Program-made: the position numbers and the translations under genes
Assembly (NCBI GenBank): GCA_016169945.1
Contig: JADLSH010000236.1
Location: forward strand, 4,264,001-4,328,000
Direction of reading: 5' to 3'
Length of the DNA stretch: 64,000 nucleotides
From: Trachythela sp. YZ-2020
Lineage: Eukaryota > Cnidaria > Anthozoa > Malacalcyonacea > Clavulariidae
Notes under the pieces: model-generated
Told to the model about the DNA's origin: nothing
The model's database searches: none
What the model saw: only the letters and a program-made list of their open reading frames with translations
In this document: positions 59,501 to 64,000 of the stretch, in pieces
Numbering within the stretch: position 1 is the stretch's first letter
How the letters are laid out: the number at the start of each line of letters is the position of its first letter

Positions 59501-62500
59501 GGCATATTAAATATCGAATGAAAACGTTTTGAATCATCTTTGCATCTAACAGAGAAAAAGTGTACGAAGATTTTTTGGATATAAAATGTTCCTGTAAATT
59601 TTCTCGCGCTTTTGGACTGCAGGAACTATATTTTACTGCAACCAAAACTACATTTCACTACCAAAAAATATTTCACTGCCACTATAACATATTTAACTAC
59701 GAGAAGTAGATTTTATTGCAATCAGAACTATACATTTCACTGTAGTTCCCATTTAAATGTTACGTCTCAGCAGTGGGAAATACAAAGTGGTAATGATAAG
59801 TGGGAAATGTAAACTTATCATTTCAATTAAACTGACGCTTTGAACGCAACCAAAGAAATACGAGAACTAACGTTTATGAGAAACTAACGTTTATGAGAAA
59901 CTTATCGCATGGTATTGAAATAAAGATACAGATTTTGTAAATAGATCATTTTAATATGTACCCTTGTGGAAAACAGCTTAGGTTGACATGGTGACATTCA
60001 GCGTGTTTAAATAAAGTTTTTTACTACTTAACTTTCGTAAATGTTTGTTGCCGTTCTTAATCAAAACGTCAGATATTTAACTTTATATGCCAATATGGAA
60101 AAATGTTTAACAGAGGAAAAATATTCAGACGATTATTCTAAAACCAAATCATATGCAGCTCAAAAATACTTGTAGACTTTTGCGCGAGAACTTTGTAAAC
60201 AATAATATACTTATTGTTTACAACGTTCTCGTCTGCCTATGATTACATAGGGGGGACCATTTCCGCGGAAGGGGGTCCATATCCGCTAGCGAATATGGTC
60301 CGGGGGGACCAAATCCGCGGGGGGACCAAATCCGCTGTGACACCGGGCAATAGGCCCGGTTGTGCTACGTTCTTGGACCGGCTTTAAACTGCCAAAATGT
60401 AGGAGATTCGGGTGCAATAGTAATGTAAAATAGTTGTGTGGGAATCGGAGTAATGTCTCTGCAAGAATCTGATCAGCCCTATTGCTTAGAACAAAGAGAA
60501 GAAAGCTACTAGCTCCCAGATGCAATCTCGTGATTACTACCAGATGCAATCTCGTGAATTATTCCAATGCATTCACAGTCAGTAGACTAGTCAATACTGT
60601 ACACTGTTTTCTCTCAAATATATTCATTCTTAGTCACCCTATATCTAGTGTTCCAGACAGACAGACTAGAGTAGTACATGTCATGTATGTCAAACTATAC
60701 CTTGCTTGGACATATCATTTCTTTATCTAACCAAAACATTTCTGTTCGTGAATATTGTAAATTTTTATCTGTTTCACGAAACTTCCCAAATGGCTGGAAA
60801 TGGCAGTATTTACAGACATACATTTAAGAATTTCCATGGGTTTGGAGTATGCCCCCATTGAACTCAGTATATATGTGGATATATATGGAGCTCACTAATA
60901 TTCCCCTGGACGCACTTAGATGGGCACGTTGATACTATAAGGACCAATGCCCCCTTTGGTTTGCAATAACGGTCCCTCGTTCTCACAAAATTACTGTTTA
61001 ACATGATGAAGTGTATGTATGTATGTATGTATGTATGTATGTATGTATGTATATCTAGCAAGAAACATAACTGTCATGACGTAACATATCAGTATTCCCC
61101 TGTTGCAAAAATCGTATTGAAAGATACGACATATCCAGTACACTTACCTCTAACATTCTGGTTATAGAGAGGATAAGTATTCCAAACAGAAAACCGTTAT
61201 ATTGAAAGTGAATATCTATAAGTGGAGTTAACGAAGAAATACACAAACGATGGACTTCTTAATGCACTGATCTGTGATTTATTCTGCCAAGATGTTTATG
61301 ACGAACTCTAAGTGGGTACATGTATATCAAAAATGGTTTTAGCTTGCATCAACATGTTAATCCATTTTGTTTTCATTACAGCGAGTTGATGACGTAAATG
61401 GCGTGTATGATTGAAAACATACACACATACATTATTCAGTTCACTCCCCATTGCCGATTGGGGATTTTCAGTGACCGATTACATCAAGTATCTCGCTTAC
61501 CTATATTACGTACTTAGCCTACACTATCTATTTTACAACAATTGTAATATTACTTTCCTAATCTGTATATCCTAACCCACCCAGTCAACTTTCCCTGTGG
61601 GAGGAAACCGGAGCGCCCGGAGAAAACCCACGACTTTCGGCAGAGCGTTGACTTACTCTTTTCACATGAGTGTGATGAGTAAAGTCCCCAGCGAGAATCG
61701 AACTCAAGACTCAGAGGTGAAAGGCGCTTGCTCTGACGACTGTGCCACCGAAGCCCCACCGAAAACGCCTTGACAAGGAGTTTTCTTCGAATAATTTAGC
61801 TAGTAGAACTCGGTTTGTTTAATAATACTCTTCAAAGGATACGATCTACTATAATGAGGCCAAAATTTAGAATGAGAAGAATGCAGATAAACTGTGATTT
61901 ATTTAAATTCTCCGACTTGGAAGCCGACTTGTTTTTATAGTCACGGTTTATATTGTTGACATAGCAGTAATATCTATAACGAGATAACATAGAATATATC
62001 TCACATTACTGTAATCTGTTGGTTAAAAGTTTGAATACAAGGCAAACTGCAAAAATAAATTGTACAGTATGTTTTTAAAAGTTTTCAAATTTTGGATCAC
62101 TGACACTGGACTCTACGTTATATTTGTTAATTTTGTTTTTAGTCTGTCTCTCAAAGAGTTAGAAGCACATCTTGGATAAAAAGGAATGGACATAAACGTA
62201 AGAGATATCGCTCACAGCATTCCGTTCTTATATTCAAGCCTTTTTCGTCGTTCATTATGTGTTAGGTGAAGAAGTCGGAAACAAAATTGACGTAGATGCA
62301 GCAAGAACGGAAATTCACTGCTGTCAAATGTCGCATAATTCTCAAAATTGAAACTTGTCAAAATGTGGTGCGATATGATTGGTTAATTTAATCTAAGCTG
62401 AATAAGCAGGCAGTGGTGACCTGATTTTAGCACTCTATATATAATGATCATGCTAAATAACATCAAATCAGTTTATAGTAAGATAGTTATGTAGAATTTA

Positions 62501-63579
62501 TGCAATTTTATGTGAATTTTCATCATAGAGGCATATAAATAGAATAATTATTGCATGGGAAGGAACAATTCAAGGAGATAGACAGAACATCTTCAGAGGT
62601 TAAGGTTATATACTTAACTTTATATTATATAGTTTATAGTTGTTAGTTTAAATATTTGTACTAATTGATAGGGGCATAGGGGTAAGGTGTCAATTGGGAC
62701 GCAAGTCCTGTTCCTTTCTCCAGTCACGTCCATGTTACATTGTAAGTGTGCTATTTAGTGTCAGTGTTGCTTGTTTGAACATATGTAAATTGTGACGAAT
62801 TATTATTAAATTATAGGTTCTTAAAGGATGAATCAACCCATTCCCAGATAATTCATCATTTAAGAAAAGAGTAAGAGACTGGGGATATTGTGGGATTCTA
62901 AGAGAGTGCATTTGCTGCCTTGTCCCCTGTAACAATCCCAAGATGCATATCACTTATCCTCAGTCTCTTACTGCTTTATAAAGTAGCAAATATATCAAGG
63001 GGTGATTTTCGTCAAGAGTGTTGCACATTAAACCAAATACAGTGGCGGACACTAGGAAGGATGATTGCTCCCCCATATTGTTTTGATGTCAATAAGAGAT
63101 AGCTTGTCTGATTAAGTTGTAACAAACAATGAAAGCATGATATCCTTTTAAGTTGGGCAAATTATCATTAAATTTGAACCATAAAAGTCTCTGAACTGAA
63201 ATAAATTTGCAGAAATAAACAGTTGGAATATGTTGGCAACCTGAATTCAAACTGCCATTATTTTGCAAAGTGTCTGCCACTTACCAAATAGACTGAAGAG
63301 TGATATACTGTAAGTGTCTAAGGTAAAGGTGTTTTTTTGGGGGGGCAGGACCCCACTTTTATGATATATTTTCCAACTGACTTACTGATAACTAGCATAT
63401 ATTAGCATCATGTCTGCAGCAATAACACTTAGTCGTTGAAAAATAACAGTGTTCAAACTGGCATATTCCAAATTTTCAACTTTGGTCATGTCTGGATCCA
63501 CCAAAGATGCAACTTGAGAAAGAAGGAATTCAAACCAGGCAAAAAATGGTGGGTAGTCTAGAGTCCATTGTGAAGTTTC
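50553..63579 (-). CDS. ALG8: ALG8 alpha-1,3-glucosyltransferase, lacking N-terminal exon(s)
   Basis: A multi-pass ER membrane enzyme that adds the second glucose to the lipid-linked oligosaccharide for N-glycosylation. Eleven minus-strand exons join in phase: 63579-63386, 61973-61843, 61215-61148, 58971-58848, 55799-55705, 55444-55324, 54525-54386, 53386-53247, 52593-52496, 51648-51576, 50775-50553 (TAA). They encode 468 residues. Family landmarks in order: [14 protein letters not shown] (luminal motif of ALG6/ALG8), [99 protein letters not shown]. Human ALG8 is 526 residues; the missing 50-60 (including the 'DFEVHRNW' region) must lie beyond 64000. HAYWAPN and QHTVLP favour ALG8 over ALG6. 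The donor after 55705 (GTCATT) is weak and that junction is two residues short of the family; other junctions are clear. Confidence 0.95.
51900..52310. repeat. cluster of GATCCGT/ACGGATC near-palindromes
   Basis: At least eight exact gatccgt or acggatc words, plus near-matches, within about 330 bp, including the perfect 16-bp palindrome at 52236-52251. A 38-bp phrase starting tgcttgacttagtcacaac is repeated 142 bp apart (52122, 52264). CpG-dense against an AT-rich background. It lies in the ALG8 intron 52495-51649; the ORF passing through it (51746-52270) overlaps intron sequence and has no family match. Confidence 0.8.
54060..54400. repeat. decayed tandem duplication including an ALG8 splice donor
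   Basis: aaatacgggtattttaagac occurs at 54063 and 54303, and ttgtacataccatca at about 54132 and 54377, roughly 241 bp apart. The second copy overlaps the end of an ALG8 exon and its GTATGT donor; the first lies within the following intron. Confidence 0.65.
55045..55250 (+). mobile_element. SINE family B copy
   Basis: Head gtggtggcacagtggtcag and body tgcaatatgcagttgtctga...cctcgcatgtgaaaag...ggtattcgccgagtactctggtttcctctc. In an ALG8 intron, antisense to the gene. Confidence 0.72.
55984..56821. mobile_element. hAT-type non-autonomous element with nested insertion
   Basis: Perfect 16-bp inverted ends caggggtcatcctaag (55984-55999) and complement (56806-56821), flanked by the exact 8-bp duplication gtatattg (55976-55983, 56822-56829). 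The word g(g/c)gcagttctaa or its variant recurs four times near the ends, as subterminal transposase sites do in hATs. A second G-rich element (about 56460-56780) is nested inside. No transposase ORF. ALG8 intron. Confidence 0.93.
56255..56375. repeat. paired 'gtgtttggat...gtccaaacac' palindromes
   Basis: cgtgtttggatggcctggtc / caaacacg at 56250-56281 and a similar palindrome at 56340-56370, separated by CpG-rich DNA, all inside the 55984-56821 element. Confidence 0.6.
57187..57439 (+). repeat. (AAGG)n microsatellite, about 250 bp
   Basis: More than 60 uninterrupted ggaa units. ORFs through it on either strand (KEGR or PSFL repeats) are artefacts. A pure purine strand of this length can form triplex DNA and may be mis-sized in assemblies. 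ALG8 intron. Confidence 0.98.
58290..58470 (+). mobile_element. SINE family B copy
   Basis: gttggttagcgtgcttctta head remnant and core gggtttttctccgagtactc-cgg-ttttccttcc, then aactaacccttccaccttaa as in the 3545-3850 copy. Confidence 0.68.
58739..58778. repeat. 40-bp hairpin
   Basis: cgctactcgccatcta (58739-58754) pairs with 58763-58778, one mismatch, 8-nt loop. It shares the word tagcgag with the minisatellite at 26073-26448. ALG8 intron, just 3' of the exon ending at 58848. Confidence 0.7.
59392..60346. mobile_element. 955-bp element with 28-bp inverted ends
   Basis: ccggtgtcacagcggatttg begins a perfect 28-bp inverted repeat at 59392-59419 and 60319-60346. Both ends continue with several direct repeats of (g)cggatttggtcccc and a palindrome ccgctagcgg. 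No target duplication or ORF was found, so the superfamily is open. ALG8 intron. Confidence 0.8.
61013..61052 (+). repeat. (ATGT)n microsatellite
   Basis: About ten copies of gtat, in the ALG8 intron beside the exon at 61148-61215. Confidence 0.95.
61570..61758 (-). mobile_element. SINE family B, best-preserved copy
   Basis: Minus strand: head GGCTTCGGTGGCACAGTCG (from 61757) with B box GAGTTCGATTCTC, body ggggactttactcatcacac, gtgaaaagagtaagtcaacg and the core gtgggttttctccgggcgct followed by ccggtttcctcccacaggg. Colinear with 28962-28690. ALG8 intron, sense orientation. Confidence 0.85.
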
Positions 63580-64000
63580 CTAACAATAATATAACCATGA
63601 TCATAATAAACTAAAATAAGTAGGTAAATATAATTATCAATAAATCTACCCAGGGCCTTAATAGCCATGTGCCAGTCTGGAAAGTTAACTTTTTGTACAC
63701 AGGACGTCGATTCAGGCACATGTATTTAAATGTACACCAACTTTTGGAATAATAAATGTGCAACTAGTTCCAAATACACCTTTTTAATAACCTGTTAAAT
63801 CCAGATTTCTGTAGTTTAATTTCTTTGTGAACAAGTCTGTATGCCATATGTGCTCCAAAAATTGTGTTGGTACACTGGACTTGTCCGGCACACATTATTT
63901 ACATTCCAGTCTGGGCCATGTGGGATGGGGAACACCCTCAATTATTTATACAAGCGTAACTTTTAGGTAAATGTCACAGACCTACATTTGATATGCATGC

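Overview
The window is AT-rich, intron-rich animal DNA, most likely from a cnidarian. Inference rests on a single-exon Zic gene with CX4C spacing in finger 5, small phase-conserved exons, and many MITE, tRNA-SINE, LINE and Penelope-like insertions. An anthozoan seems most likely; I cannot fix the species, and I see no prokaryotic or operon organisation.

Five real genes were recovered, four of them by joining small exons in phase. (1) ATG4 autophagy protease, minus strand, exons 1-3 at 3040-1412, running off the left edge. (2) A Zic-family five-zinc-finger transcription factor, plus strand, 12706-14088, one uninterrupted ORF. (3) Thymidylate kinase (DTYMK), minus strand, five exons spanning 32225-21086, complete at 212 residues, with an E2F-type site just upstream of the start. 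(4) A PPEF/rdgC-type Ser/Thr phosphatase with IQ motif and C-terminal EF-hands, plus strand, fifteen exons 37026-49534, about 595 residues. (5) The ER glucosyltransferase ALG8, minus strand, eleven exons 63579-50553; the N-terminal exon(s) lie beyond the right edge. PPEF and ALG8 are tail to tail about 1 kb apart. The genes have unrelated housekeeping, developmental and signalling roles and do not form a system.

The rest is introns and intergenic DNA filled with mobile-element remains. Clearest are hAT-type elements with exact 8-bp target duplications (192-370, 35028-35803, 55984-56821), a pogo/Tigger-type MITE with TA duplication (1183-1363), a 52-bp hairpin MITE with a 9-bp duplication (22649-22700), a 373-bp MITE (33066-33438), a 955-bp element with 28-bp inverted ends (59392-60346), a Penelope-like reverse transcriptase relic and several LINE relics, and at least two tRNA-headed SINE families. 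Tandem arrays include a 57-bp minisatellite, a large degenerate minisatellite in a PPEF intron, and about 250 bp of AAGG repeat.

The least explained signals are a cluster of near-palindromic GATCCGT/ACGGATC words in an ALG8 intron (51900-52310), and two interleaved inverted repeats with pseudoknot topology in a PPEF intron (37921-37981). No clearly new biological system was found.
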